From the NCBI GenBank assembly GCA_020631735.1, contig CM036201.1:75840353-75904352 (forward strand): 64,000 nucleotides of DNA. Direction: 5' to 3'. A model generated the notes under the pieces. That model was given only the letters and a program-made list of their open reading frames with translations, had not been told where the DNA came from and did not search any database. The stretch comes from Saccharum officinarum (taxonomy: Eukaryota; Streptophyta; Magnoliopsida; Poales; Poaceae). Position numbers and translations under genes: made by a program. Shown here in pieces: positions 45,309-57,110 of this stretch (within the stretch, counting starts at the first letter, position 1; each line of letters opens with the position of its first letter).

Positions 45309-47357
45309 TCAATGAAGCTTAGGTACCCATTTTTGCTTGGGTCCTTGTAGGTTAGTAACTAAGCTCTTTGGTACCCAAATAGCCTTCTTCTTTGGGCCAA
45401 CAATGGGTGTACCAATAAACTTAGCTTTCACACCCTTCACACCTTTGGTAAGCACATAGCAAGAATCAAAAGGTATAGCATTAACAAGGTTCTTGCTTTG
45501 GTTCTTTTTATTGCAATTATGCTCTAGGTGCCCGACTTGCTTGCATCTATTGCAAAACCGACCATTGCCCTTCACAAAGCTAGGCTTTGGAGTTGCAAAG
45601 GCCGACTTGCCTTTCTTGGGGGTGTAGCCCAATCCCTCTTTGTTAAGAAAGAACCTTTGGCTACCCAAGCACTTAAGCAAGCGGGCCTCACCACCATAGG
45701 CCTTGCCTAGGGCGTGAGTGAGTTCATCCACCTCTCTCTTGAGAGTCTCATTCTCAACCATTAGTGAGATATCACAAGTAAAACCATCACTAGTAGAGGA
45801 GGTAGAGTTGGTGGTGGTGGATGAAGAGCTATAAAAAGGGTTAGCATTTGACATGATGATAGGTTCATAAAATGATTCATCAATTATATCACATGTAACA
45901 CCTATATCACATGATACAACAACCTCCTTCTTTGCTTGTTGCTCAAGTAGCAATGAGTGAGCTTTTTCAAGCTTAGAATGAGCCTTACCAAGATCCTCAT
46001 GGTCTTCCACTAGACTCTCATGAGTGGTCTTAAGCTCACTAAGAACTTTCTCAAGTATTGCTACTTTCATTGAAAGCTTCTTACACTCCTTGTTCTTGGC
46101 AATAGCTATGTCTCTAGTTTGTTGCATCAAGTCATATAGTTGTTCTTTAGTTGGTTCATCATCATCATTTTCATTATCATTATCACTATCACTATCATGA
46201 GCATATTCTATTTCACTTTTATCATCACTCTCATCATATAATACCTTAGTTTTTTTGGCCATGAGGCACGACGAGGATGAATCAAATAGTGATGGATTCT
46301 TGTTGATAGCAATGGAAGCAAAAGCCTTGTTGGATGATGATTCTTCTTCTTCATCATCATCACTTTCCCAAGTGACCACATAGGCTTCATTCTTGCCCTT
46401 CTTGAAAGTCATCTTGGCCTCTCTCTTTTTCTTCTCAAACTTGCCCCTCTTGTTGTTCTTCTTCTTGTCATAGGGACATTCGGCTTGAAGATGTTCGGTG
46501 CTATCACAATTGAAGCACTTCCTTTGTTGCTCATTACTCTTGAAATAGTCATTTCTCTTTTTGAAGCCTCTTCTCTTGATAAACATCTTGCCAATATTCT
46601 TGACAACTAGAGCAAGTGCCTCATCATCAATTTCCAATTCTTCATCTTCTTCATTGTCATCTTCTTCTTGAATTGAAGCTTTGCCCTTAGAGGAGGTGGC
46701 CTTGAATGCCACGGTCTTCTTCTTCTTTTCTTCCTCCTTCTCATCAACATCTTGATCATACTTATCAAAGGTTAATACCTCTCCAAGCAAATCATTAGGC
46801 TTCATTGCATCAAGCCCATCTCTTTGTAGCATCATGATCAACATTTTGAATCTTTTTGGTAAGCTCAATAAGAACTTGTGGCAAAAATCTTGGTCTTGTG
46901 TCTTGTGCCCTAAGCTCTTGAGATCATTCACAATGACTTGCAATTTATGAAATATCTCTAAGATTGTTTCTTCTTCTTTCATCTTGAAGTTCTCAAACTC
47001 ACTCTTGAGCCCATATAGCTTGGCACTCTTTACAACCTTAGTGCCCTCATATGTTTCACTCAACCTTGTCCATACTTCATTTGCCAATTCTAAATCCTTG
47101 ATGTCCTCAAATACTTTTGTGTCAATACCATTGTAAAGTGTATTGAGAGTCATTCTATTGCATGTTCTATTTGCTCTATCTTCATCGGTGAGATGATCGG
47201 GATCAATGATAGCAAAGTCATTCTTAGTGACTTGCAAAACTCTCTCATGAATAGAACCAAGGTACATTATTATTTTTCTCTTCCAATGAGCAAAAGAACT
47301 AACACCATCAAAGAACGGTGGCTTGCCCCCAACATGATTGAACACAATTTGAGCCAT
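45309..47357 (-). CDS. Sirevirus-like Gag (first element)
   Basis: 682-residue open frame starting 46 bp inside the primer site. It has the retroviral/copia Gag core (FAHWKRKIIMYL ... LANEVWTRLSETYEG) and two CCHC zinc knuckles: CFNCDSTEHLQAEC near residue 283 and CNRCKQVGHLEHNC near residue 608. Between them lie acidic low-complexity and coiled-coil-like stretches. Such long Gags with C-terminal extensions are typical of Sireviruses. The frame closes at 45309-45311, and pol continues in another frame. Gag would form the virus-like particle that packages element RNA. It is intact although pol is decayed. Confidence 0.88.
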   Translation of the reverse strand: MAQIVFNHVGGKPPFFDGVSSFAHWKRKIIMYLGSIHERVLQVTKNDFAIIDPDHLTDEDRANRTCNRMTLNTLYNGIDTKVFEDIKDLELANEVWTRLSETYEGTKVVKSAKLYGLKSEFENFKMKEEETILEIFHKLQVIVNDLKSLGHKTQDQDFCHKFLLSLPKRFKMLIMMLQRDGLDAMKPNDLLGEVLTFDKYDQDVDEKEEEKKKKTVAFKATSSKGKASIQEEDDNEEDEELEIDDEALALVVKNIGKMFIKRRGFKKRNDYFKSNEQQRKCFNCDSTEHLQAECPYDKKKNNKRGKFEKKKREAKMTFKKGKNEAYVVTWESDDDEEEESSSNKAFASIAINKNPSLFDSSSSCLMAKKTKVLYDESDDKSEIEYAHDSDSDNDNENDDDEPTKEQLYDLMQQTRDIAIAKNKECKKLSMKVAILEKVLSELKTTHESLVEDHEDLGKAHSKLEKAHSLLLEQQAKKEVVVSCDIGVTCDIIDESFYEPIIMSNANPFYSSSSTTTNSTSSTSDGFTCDISLMVENETLKREVDELTHALGKAYGGEARLLKCLGSQRFFLNKEGLGYTPKKGKSAFATPKPSFVKGNGRFCNRCKQVGHLEHNCNKKNQSKNLVNAIPFDSCYVLTKGVKGVKAKFIGTPIVGPKKKAIWVPKSLVTNLQGPKQKWVPKLH

Positions 47358-47403
47358 TTTTCACACTGAAGGATGTTAAGCCTTGATTAAAATGGTGACC
47401 ACG

Positions 47404-47415
47404 GCTCTGATACCA
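47404..47415 (-). other. tRNA-Met primer binding site
   Basis: On the minus strand this reads TGGTATCAGAGC, the standard plant copia primer site complementary to the 3' end of initiator tRNA-Met. It lies 2 bp from the end of the 5' LTR and fixes element orientation. Confidence 0.92.
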
Positions 47416-47417
47416 CT

Positions 47418-49719
47418 TGTAAGGTCCTAGATGGCTAGAGGGGGATGAATAGCCTATAAAAATTTCTACACAGGCCACTAAGCAAACTTGTTAGAATAAC
47501 AAATGGCGCAAAGCGAGTTTTGCTTAGCCTACGGTTGTGATGCAAGCCTCCTATCCACAAGACTAGTAGATTATGATCTCTAGTTCACACAAGGGCTAAG
47601 TCACTAATCTTGCACTAGTGAGCAAGCTAACAACAACTAGCAAAGCTACTACTAGAGCTACACAAGATAATCTAGTAAATGTAAATACAAGAGAGAGGAT
47701 TGTGTATCTTATACCAACGGTGTAGTGAAGATGTTGCCAATCACCAAGATGATATACAATCAATCAATATTGACAACAACACAATATGAAGACCAATCAT
47801 CGGGAGACAAGAGACACAATATTTTTGTTCACCCGGTGTTCACTTGTGCACCGATAAGCTACGTTACCGGTTGTGTCGACCAACACTTAGATGGTTCCTC
47901 GGTGTGACCCTCAAGTCATTTGCCCCTCAAGGCATGCCTCGCAAGGCACCGCAAGACACCACTCTCAAGTGAGGTAACTCAATGACACGCGCAATCCACT
48001 AGAGTTGCTTTTGACGCTTTGCCGAGGAAAGCACAAGAACCTCTTACAATCAAACAGAGGTGGCCAAGAACAATCTCCTTCTCTTACCAACGCCTCTAAC
48101 AATCTCTAAGCCGGCTAGGAGCGGTACTCTCCAAGAGTAACAAGAAATCCACCGGCTAAACCACCCACAAGTGCCACTAGATGCCCTCAAGCTATGCAAT
48201 GTACTTTGGGATCACTCAATCTCACTTTTGATTTGCAATCAAGCAAGAGAGAAGAGTAGGAGGAGAAGCTCTAGCTCAAAGGATGCACAAGAATGTTAGA
48301 AATCACGAGAGCCCTCCCCAAGGGCCGGCCAACAAGTATTTATAAGCATCCTATCCGAATAGAGTCGTTATACCCCTTCACTGGGTCTTTTTCGGGATGA
48401 CTGGACGCACCGGTCATAACTGACCGGACGCGCTCAACCGCATCCGATCCTCCAACGGTCAATGCGCCAACGGTCAAACCCCATGACCGGACGCGCTTCT
48501 CATAACGGCTGGACACGCCGGTCCCGAGTGACCGGACGCACTCCAGTCAACGACCGGATGCGCCGATCGCACAGCACCGCGCGCCTGTGAAGTAACGACC
48601 GGACGCGCTCTAGTCAACGACCGGACGCGACAGTGCCCGTGTTCGGTTAGAGTCCAGTAAGCTCCCTCAATGATCAGACACGTCCGATCGCGTGTGACCG
48701 GACGCGCCCCGCGTCCGATCGTCCTTGCGAACCACAGTTTCTTCTGGGCACCTGACCGGACGCGCCGGACCCGCGAGTGACTGGACGCGCCGGTTGCAAA
48801 CCCTAGCACCCGCGCGCCTGACTGCTGACCGGACGCGTCCGGTCATACCATGATCGCGTCCGGTGCAGCGTCCGGTCACCTCTGTGACCTTCGTTTGCCT
48901 CCGTTTCTTTTTCCGACTTCCGGCGTAGTGGAAAATAGGCATTTCATCTTCTCGAAAACGCATGAATCCCGCGCTCGCAAGCTCGGCGGGAGGGAGAGAG
49001 AGAGAGACCCAAACCCTCTCTACCGCTCAAACTTCAACGCCTTCGCAAATGTGTCAACACCAACAAGTGATCACCACCTTGTGCACGTGTGTTAGCCTTT
49101 TCATAATCATTTTCGAAGGTTTTCCAGTTAGCTCACTAGGCCCTACATGCAATGCACTTCATAAATTCACCTAGTGGCACCTATGCATCGAATAACCGAT
49201 AAGACTTCCCCTCTTAATAGTTCAGCTATCGATCCTAAACCACTCACACCCTCTATGGTGTCTTGAGTGCAAAACAAAATGGCCCTATGGTTATACCTTT
49301 TCCTTGAGCCCATTTTGTTCTGGCAAAAGATATGATCCACTTCATATCATCACATGACCATCTCGATCCATCGACCTTGACTTCACTTGCTCTTCGCCGT
49401 TGCATCGGTCCGTCGGCGCCAAGTCTTGCTCAAGCTTCACCATCGCATGGTCCTTCGCTTCGAAGCCTCGACTTGCCCTTCACCTTCACAACCGGTCCAT
49501 CGAGCCAAGCATCATCTTGGTTTTCATCATCTTGGTCACATGAGTCAATGTCATGTCTCATATTTAATGATCACCTTTATCTAAATCATCCACTTAGATA
49601 CAAAGGTTAGTCCTAGGTTTCATCAATTAGCCAAAACCAAACTAGGGACTTTCATCCATTCAAACCAAAATCGAGCTAACAAACTACATCAAAACCCAAG
49701 GAAGCACCATTTCCCAACA
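47418..49719 (-). repeat. 5' LTR of the first Sirevirus-like element
   Basis: About 2.3 kb; on the minus strand it begins TGTTGGGAAATGG and ends GGACCTTACA. It holds a TATA box (minus TATAAATA, at 48337-48344). A cluster of CCGGACGCG-type motifs, some palindromic, lies at 48400-48870, upstream of that TATA box. The right target duplication would be ACAGT (49720-49724); its left partner is lost. Confidence 0.85.
48337..48344 (-). promoter_or_regulatory. TATA box in the Sirevirus-like 5' LTR
   Basis: Minus-strand TATAAATA just downstream of the CCGGACGC motif cluster, matching the position of the equivalent box in the second element (58115-58122). Confidence 0.65.
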
Positions 49720-49786
49720 ACAGTATCAAAGATTGAGTACTCAACTAAATCCAAATCCTAAATTTGCACATATTACTTATACATTA

Positions 49787-50054
49787 CTCCCTCCGTCCAT
49801 TTATCTCCTTTGTCTAAGAAAAAAATTTCCAAAAGTCTCCTTCGTATTAATCTGGAACCACGGGTTTGGCTTCTCGTATGTGCTGCGCATTTGGTGCTCA
49901 TTGGCTATTCCTTGTGTGCATTTATTGCTCCTTGGCTGCTCATTGGTTGCGACTCCTTAGCTGCTTCTTGTCTTAAATGTAAATCGGCGTTTTTTACTAC
50001 TCCTTGGTCATTGCAGTGAAGGCTAATACGATGGAGACTTATAGACGGAGGGAG
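49787..50054. mobile_element. Stowaway MITE in the palindrome spacer
   Basis: The left end CTCCCTCCGTCCATTTATCT and the inverted right end CTCCCTCCGTCTATAAGTCT pair. TA flanks both sides (49785-49786, 50055-50056). 268 bp. Confidence 0.8.
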
Positions 50055-50056
50055 TA

Positions 50057-50251
50057 CACCACAAGGGAAAATCCTATAGCACCCAAGCGATTAGGTCACA
50101 GCCAAACTCACTATACTTCGGTGGCGGTTCTCCTTCCCTACAAAACATAGGGGGCATGATTTTGGGGCCCTAGACGATGCGCCTTCCTCCGCCCACGCCA
50201 CCTCCTGTCGTACACCTCGCTAACTTCCTCGACTCCACCGCCTCCGCCGCG
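50057..50251. other. Spacer next to arm B, no gene recognised
   Basis: Unique sequence between the MITE and the inner end of arm B. Its possible partner on the arm A side falls in the gap. Confidence 0.5.
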
Positions 50252-50408
50252 TGTGTGTGAGGTCATAGGGGTGAGAAATAAACATGAACAACGCTAAGGG
50301 GGCTCCTCAAATATTTCTCAAACTCTCTCAGGAGCCCAATAAACACGACGGTAGTCCACGCTAGCGAAACAAGCTACCCAGACCCGTATTGGATCTCTAA
50401 TTATACAC

Positions 50409-50732
50409 TCCATCCATCCATCCATTAGTCTTCGTCGTTTAAGCCTTGTGCCTAGAGACCAAGGAGCACGGATGGCCCAAGTCCTTTGCAATAAATCGTT
50501 GTGATTCAATATGTGCATGCGTGCATGCAACAAGGAGAGGCCACGATAGTCTAGGTCCTCCGCGAAGGCGCGCACATGCAACCAAGGAGCGGCCCGTCGC
50601 AATTTCTCGCCATCCATATGAGGAGTCACGCGCACGCGAGATGTAGCCATAATACAGCAGACCACCTCAAACGACCGAGACTATTGGAAAAAAAATAATT
50701 TTGCTTAAACGACTGAGAGTAATGGACGGGAG
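50409..50732. mobile_element. Stowaway-like MITE near inner end of arm B
   Basis: Counterpart of the element at 40843-41172, with ends CTCCATCCATCCATCC and, read inward, CTCCCGTCCATTACTC, followed by TA. Confidence 0.6.
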
Positions 50733-51264
50733 TATTTATCAAGTTTATAGACCTAAAATTTAGGTTTGTAAAGTTTATATGAAATACGGGACAAGTTTAG
50801 AGACGCTAGTGGATTTTACTTCTTTTTTTTTCATCCCTCCTGCTTTGCATGCGGCGCCGCGACCAACGGAACGGACCAAGTCCCCCATACCGTCCACCAG
50901 CTAGCTTCCCCGATCCCCAACACACGAGCGGAGTAGGTGGTCTCCCTCTCCCTCCCTACCCCGTTTTCCTCCACTCCCGCTCCAGCGTTCTCTCCCTCCC
51001 CCTGCCCCGACCGATGCTACATTCCCGCGGCGAGCCGCTTGCCTGCCTCCCCGGGCCCTGGGCTACCCACCCCATCGCGGAGCCGCCTCGCGCCCTCGCC
51101 CGGTCCCCCTCCATTTTCACCCGACTCTCGTGCCTCGGAGGGAGGGAGGGAGGGAGAGGAGAGGGGAGTCGTCGTCCTCCTGCGCCCGGCGCTCGGGTTA
51201 TTGGCTCGAGGGATCGCGGTGGATTTGGAGCCCGGGGTGGACTGATTGCTGATGGTATTCTCCG

Positions 51265-54200
51265 ATGGAGGAGGCCGGGAGAGAGCGGGACAGGGCCGTG
51301 CCGGCGGAGGATCTCGGCGTCGCCACTAAGGTCAGGTCGAATGTATCTCTGCCCCTGCCAATCTACTGTTTCTCCGTTCATGTTTCTGAGGAGATTGCTG
51401 ATTGGGGATTTGGGGGAGTAATTAGTTATTATGCCCCTGGCCTCTGATTCTGTTTCGGCGTTTTTGCAGTTCATCTGATAACTAGTTAGTAATACCACTG
51501 CCATACCACCCGCGCTACCATCCTGCTAATTGCTCTAACGAGATGTGTGAAAGGATTGAATAAATTTGTTGAATCGTAGTTGGAGTTCCCTCAAGGTCTT
51601 ACTCTGCCATTTTTAGATTGTCCATGCTCCACGTAGATTTCCATGTTCCAGCTGGTTTCTCTGGCTGAATTTAGAAAGGGGCCAAATGGTTTCAAAGTTG
51701 GCCCTGGCGTTCTAGAATGAGACTAAGAATAAATGACGCATGGCTTGTACATAACTACTTTTGATATAGGGAACAGTTCAATATCCACCTTATTTGCCCG
51801 TATCAGTCAAGAACTTCGTTTAACCTGTGAGGTATTTTCATCGCACACATTGTTTGTATAAATAAATATATAACATGCACGTTGCTGTGGGGCTGTGTGG
51901 ACAAACATTGTTTACGATTCCTTATATTATATTATAACTTGGAAACATAGTGATAGTCTCTTTCAAATATGTTAAGCAGGAAACTTATTCTCATCAGAAC
52001 TAATAATTAAGACCCGAGAAAAATTAGGATTCAAACAGCATCGCGTCATTCTTGCTACATATGTGATAGTCCATTGGAGCGGACAATCCAGGGATCATAC
52101 TTGTTTGTTGGTTTATTCTAGAGGCTGTTATTTTTTTATTGTGTGGATTAATCACAAGGCTGGGTTTGTAGTCAAGATTAAATGATAGAGTGATTGATGT
52201 GAAGGAATGCCCAAATTATAGTCCATTGTCCCTTCATGTGACCTGTCATGAAATTTCAGTACCCTCAAATATATATTTTTTTTCAATTGCAGGATACAGC
52301 AGTTGTAAACACAAAGCCAGCAAAGCGATACCCGCTTGCGTTATGGATAGCAATATTGGGCCTGATAGTGCTAGTCGGCGTGTACATATTCTCGTTGTCT
52401 CTAAAGCAAAACGGGATGCTTTTTGGGCTCATGCAGACAAATTTGATAGAAAAGGAAAGGGAGAAACCTTGTCATGATCCCAGTATTCCAGACACAGAAA
52501 TCCCTTACTTGCACTACCCGATGCCAAATACTTATGATAGGTAACGAAGATATACTGGGTCATCTGATTTTGCTATATTTTTTTCAGGTTAGTGACTGAC
52601 TTGAGTGTTATTTGTCTGTTAGGAAAGAATGTGCGTGCATGGGGGTTAGGTTCTTTGCTATCTTGTCAATGCAGAGGTCAGGGAGTGGATGGGTTGAGAC
52701 ATTGTTGAATAGCCACCCTAATATTAGCTCCAATGGAGAGATCTTCTCTGTCAAAGAAAGACGCAGTAATATCACCGCGATCACGAAAACACTGGACAAA
52801 TTGTACAATTTGGATTGGTATAGCAGTGCTGCTAAGAATGAATGTACGGCTGCCGTGGGGCTGAAATGGATGCTCAATCAGGTAATCCTTATATTCATCA
52901 CACTTGTAGGTGGAGCAAAAACTTGCTTGTGATAATTTCACAGAACATTTACTCTAAATGGATATCCAATTTAGAAATTTATACCATTCTTCGATTAGTT
53001 TTATATTGTGGAATGAATTGCTACTTACTATTACCTTTTTTTTCCCTTTTGAAACTTAGTCTGAACATACCATGATCATCTTGCAATTCCAACCTATTTG
53101 CTTTTCTTATATCATACTTGTGTGTTTCATTAAGTGGAAAATTTGTTTGATTACTTATGGACTATCTGAAAACCAAGGAAATAAGACTGTATCAAGTTTT
53201 GATAAACTGCCTCCATCAAGATTGCCAATTTTATTTACATGGAAAATTGCTTGCCTGCAAGTGATAAACAAACTGTTAAAATACTAAAGGAGCGAAGCAA
53301 AACTAAATAACTAATGATTTTATCATATCTCTCTATCATGATCTTTTTTCCCCTGTTTCAAAACTTCCTTGCTTGAACTTTACATAGAATGATTAATGTA
53401 CTGGAGGTGTTTATTCTAGACAATGGCTACTGATAGATGTGACCCTTTGCATTCTATAGAAGCTTTTGCCACAGAATTATAGATCAGGTTGAAGGACTCA
53501 TTATCTAATATGATTCTTGGTATATATGGTTACTTCAAAGGCTCTATTGAGTTTGTCCTTTGATTTCATGGTTTGCACATAGAACTATTCTTTCTATCAC
53601 GATTGTTTGTGGCAAATTTCCAAAGATATATTCAGCTTCCTTGATTTGTTTTATCTAGTGATATGCTTATTCTAGAGAAAATTATAGGGTCTAATGAAGC
53701 ACCATCAAGAGATAGTTGAATACTTCAACCGAAGGGGTGTTTCTGCAATTTTTCTACTGAGAAGAAATCTTCTCCGGCGTTATGTCTCTATATTAGCAAA
53801 TGCTCATGATAGTGCCATGAAACAGCTGAATGGAACTCATAAAGCTCATGTGCACTCCAAACATGAGGTGCACATCTTTCCCTTATGTTGCCTGCACTAA
53901 GAGTCAGATTTTATTCAAGCATGCATTTTTTGGTATCATAAATATATCAAACTTATATGCTTACAACTTCTTTATCTGCTAAAAATGGTGAAGATCTGTG
54001 TCGAATAAAAGAGAATCATGTTGATCCTTTTTCCTTTCTTTGCGCAGGCTGAAATTCTTGCTCAATATAAGCCAACCATTGACAAAAAAACATTGATTAC
54101 TGAACTAAAACGGTCTGATAAGTTGGCATCTGATGCCTTGGTGAATTTCAAGAACACCAGGCATGTTGTTCTGTACTATGAGGATGTTGTCAGCAATCGC

Positions 54201-54457
54201 ACGGTGAGTCTCTGTTGCTTCATATCGTTCTGTTGAGGCTAAAACAATCTTCATGGTCCTCACCAACGTGTTATTTATGTCTTCAGATGCTCATGGATGT
54301 CCTGGATTTTCTAAGAGTGCCAAAGAGGAAACTGTTCAGTCGACATGTGAAAATCCACACTAAACGATTGTGTGATCATATCGATAACTGGGCAGATGTT
54401 AATAATTTTTTGAAGGGGACACGGTTCGAGAGCTTTTTGAATGGCTCAAGGAGATGA
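51265..54457 (+). CDS. Golgi-type sulfotransferase-like protein (arm B copy, open)
   Basis: Six exons: 51265-51330, 52293-52540, 52623-52881, 53688-53867, 54048-54203 and 54287-54457. All borders are GT/AG, and the joined frame is 1080 nt (359 residues). A single membrane span (about residues 34-54, LALWIAILGLIVLVGVYIFSL) after a short basic N-terminus predicts a type II Golgi protein. The P-loop-like LSMQRSGSGWVETLL fits the 5'-phosphosulfate-binding loop of PAPS-dependent sulfotransferases, and RRNLLRRYVSILAN fits the 3'-phosphate-binding segment. This plant family is often annotated as NodH-like sulfotransferase. The acceptor is unknown. The ATG lies in a GC-rich leader. It is the only copy here without frameshifts. 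Confidence 0.83.
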
Positions 54458-55248
54458 CATCGCTAGCTGATGTATATAGTGCTATAGTGAGTTGTCCTTT
54501 TGACGCCTCGTTGCCCCCTTCTACAGCTAACAGAGTTAGCGCCGTAGGCAATTTTTTTTTATATCATGAGCGAATAAGTTTGGGTCACTGAGATAAATAG
54601 TTAGGAAGCAGAAGTAGAGATGCTTGATCCAGGTTAGTCTTATAGATATGGACTTCAGAGCTGCAGAATAAAGATGTGGGGTTATCAAATATCTAACGCA
54701 AGAACTTGTAAAGCTGTCTGGACTCATTCATGAATACATCAAAGTTTACACTTGAAAATGAGCTATCCAGGTTGGCGCAACAAGTGCTCAACTGCTCATA
54801 CTCCTTGCATGCACATGTTGACCCCTGGAGATAGCAAATGTTCTTGGGAGTATCTTGTTGGTAAATGAAGCGAAATGAGTCCTTCGGTGTACTGAAATGC
54901 TAAATGAAATGTATTATCAATTTCTTAATTTCTGCCATTGCATGTCACTTTAAAGGGTGTTTAAGTTGGCTAAATGGCCATTTAGGCTAACAGTGCAGTG
55001 CAGCTGTGGTCAGAGTTCGCCGGTCATGCATGGATGGATGGATGGATTGGCAAGGAAGAAGCTCCGTGACAGCGGAAGAAAGCAGAGTAATAATACACAG
55101 AACCAAATGAAAGAATCATCTGGTTACTTCTCCAGCCTATACAAAACTGATGATCTTTACTATACTAGCAATTACAATGCACAACGAATCGCATTCTTCT
55201 GCTGAGTAGCCTGCCTGCTCGCTCGATCTCCGTCTGCTCAGATAAGAG
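54458..55248. other. Region between two convergent genes (arm B)
   Basis: 3' UTRs of the sulfotransferase-like and TL19-like genes; otherwise nothing recognised. Inverted counterpart of 36068-36831, with small indels. Confidence 0.5.
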
Positions 55249-56019
55249 CTAGGTCTCCGTGGCTGGCGGCGGGGCGCCAGGCTGGATGGTCTTGAAGGAC
55301 TCGTGCAGGCGGCGGAGCATGGCCTCGTCGCGGCTCCACTCGGCGTTGGGCGCGGTGACGAAGTGCGCGTACAGCTTGTTCCGCGCGCACGTCACGGAGA
55401 TGAGGCTGTGCGCGCCGGCGCCCGCCACCTCGTACTCGTAGTACACCTGGCCGGCGCCGTCGGCGCGTTCGGCGGAGCGCACGTCGTCGGCGGTCGCGAT
55501 CTGGTCCTGCAGCCCGACGTCGGAGAGCGCCAGGTTGTCGAGCACGGCGCTGAGCGGCGCCAGCGCGCGGATCCCGGACAGGAACGTCAGGTACTCCTTC
55601 TCCGTCCGCTTCCGCGGGTTGAAGAACTCCGAGTCCGTGCCGTTGGTGCCCTTCTCCACCTTGGACACCAGCCGCTCCTTCCACCCCTCGGGCACGTCGT
55701 ACACGTACTCCGCCGTGTCCTTCTTGCTCGCGTTCCCGCCGTACCCGCCGTAGTTCGCCGCGCTCGCCGCCGTGCCGTAGTACACCGTGAACTCCGGGTC
55801 GGCGCGGGACGGAGCGGAAGCAGGGGACAGCAGCAGGAGCCCCGCCGCGGCGGCCGCCGCCAGTGTCGTGGCGACGGGCTTGTATTTGTTCCCCGGCTGC
55901 GGCGGGAGCCTCAGCGCCTGCGGGTGAGGGGTTGCCGCCTGCTGCTGCGACGAGGCGGTGGAGGTGCACGCGGTGGTGAGGAGAGGGGACGCCACGCGCG
56001 AGAGGAGAGAGGGAAACAT
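55249..56019 (-). CDS. Thylakoid lumenal 19-kDa PsbP-family protein (arm B copy)
   Basis: Encodes the same 256 residues as the arm A copy. The single nucleotide difference found is silent (a GAG versus GAA glutamate codon around residue 184). Transit peptide, hydrophobic transfer stretch and PsbP-like domain are as in arm A. Its upstream region differs: a 30-bp segment at 56208-56237 containing the palindromic ACTGGGCCCAGT is kept here and missing in arm A. The two copies could therefore be expressed differently even though the proteins are equal. Confidence 0.85.
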   Translation of the reverse strand: MFPSLLSRVASPLLTTACTSTASSQQQAATPHPQALRLPPQPGNKYKPVATTLAAAAAAGLLLLSPASAPSRADPEFTVYYGTAASAANYGGYGGNASKKDTAEYVYDVPEGWKERLVSKVEKGTNGTDSEFFNPRKRTEKEYLTFLSGIRALAPLSAVLDNLALSDVGLQDQIATADDVRSAERADGAGQVYYEYEVAGAGAHSLISVTCARNKLYAHFVTAPNAEWSRDEAMLRRLHESFKTIQPGAPPPATET

Positions 56020-56306
56020 GGTCGCCGTCGACCGTCCGTGACACCTGCCGGGCTACTGTCGTGTGCTTTGTGTTGGAGGCGACACGCGAGAGGATAGGAG
56101 AGATCGCGTGGGCCCGTGGCTTATCCAAAGCGACGTCGACATGGCACGGTGGCGATCGGGAGCCACGAGCGCAAACAGCAGAAGTGTATTTGCGTGGAAT
56201 CCTCGTGTTTGTATACTGGGCCCAGTTTGTAGCTGGGCTTGTCGGCGGCATTATTTTATTTGGGCCTAGAAAAAGAAGAGCCTTCTATTAGGGTTTTTCT
56301 CTTAGC

Positions 56307-56940
56307 AAAAAGTCCAATTTACCTTCAACTATTACGGTAGTCTAATTTTTCTCTTTGAAACTGCAAAATCAATTTTTTACCCTCCTAACTTTTAAAACCG
56401 TTTTTTTATTTTGGGTGATTTTAAATGTGATTTTGTTGATAGTGCCACGTCAGAGGGGTAAATCAGACTATATTGAAATTTCATGAGGTAAATCGGATAG
56501 AAATATTTTTTAAAAAATATCCAAAAATCATTAAACTACTTTAAAAAATATCCTTATATTTTTACTTGTAAAATAAAACAATTAAAAATCCTAAAATCTA
56601 GTTTAATCTTAGAAGATTTGTGTTACCATACAAAATTCTAAGATTAAACTACATTTTAGGATTTTGAATTGCAATATTTTTCCATGTAAAAACATTTGGA
56701 AATTTTTTTGAAAATCCATTTTTATGATTTTTGGGTTTTAAAATATTTCTAGTTCAATTTATGCCTCCCTAAACTTTCAACTTAGTCCGATTTACCCTCT
56801 TTGACGTGGCATCACATCAGCAAAACCAACATCAAAACCACCCAAGGTGTAAAAAATGACTTTAAAAGTTGAGGGTTTTGTAGTTCAGTGAGGAAAAATC
56901 AGATGGACATGATAGTTGAGAGAGATAAATTGGACTTTTT
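56307..56940. mobile_element. Long fold-back element, arm B copy
   Basis: Inverted counterpart of 34400-35039 with the same AAAAAGTCC ends. Confidence 0.5.
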
Positions 56941-57110
56941 CCTTCTTCTTAAAGAAACGTTGAAGTGCTAACAAAATGATATGGCTCCCTCTAATTATAT
57001 TTCATGTCATATTGCCTCTCTATTCTCCTATCAAGCTCCACCACGGCCAGCGAGGTAGCTCAAGGTCGCTGAGTCAAAGTCGACAATATTCTTTGGCTCC
57101 ACGTTAAGCA

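Larger units (their letters stand above)
41418..49719 (-). mobile_element. Sirevirus-like Ty1/copia element, 3' end lost in gap
   Basis: Minus-strand element with one visible LTR (47418-49719), a primer site complementary to initiator tRNA-Met (47404-47415), a long gag with two zinc knuckles, a decayed pol and a non-coding 3' region with polypurine tracts. The large gag, the palindrome-rich LTR and the repeated polypurine tracts are established features of the Sirevirus (SIRE/Maximus) lineage. The 3' LTR is missing at the N run. Confidence 0.88.

Noticed and set aside
48400..48870. CRISPR-like array of short repeats
   Set aside because: Repeat spacing is irregular, units are in both orientations, and it lies in an LTR of a plant retrotransposon.
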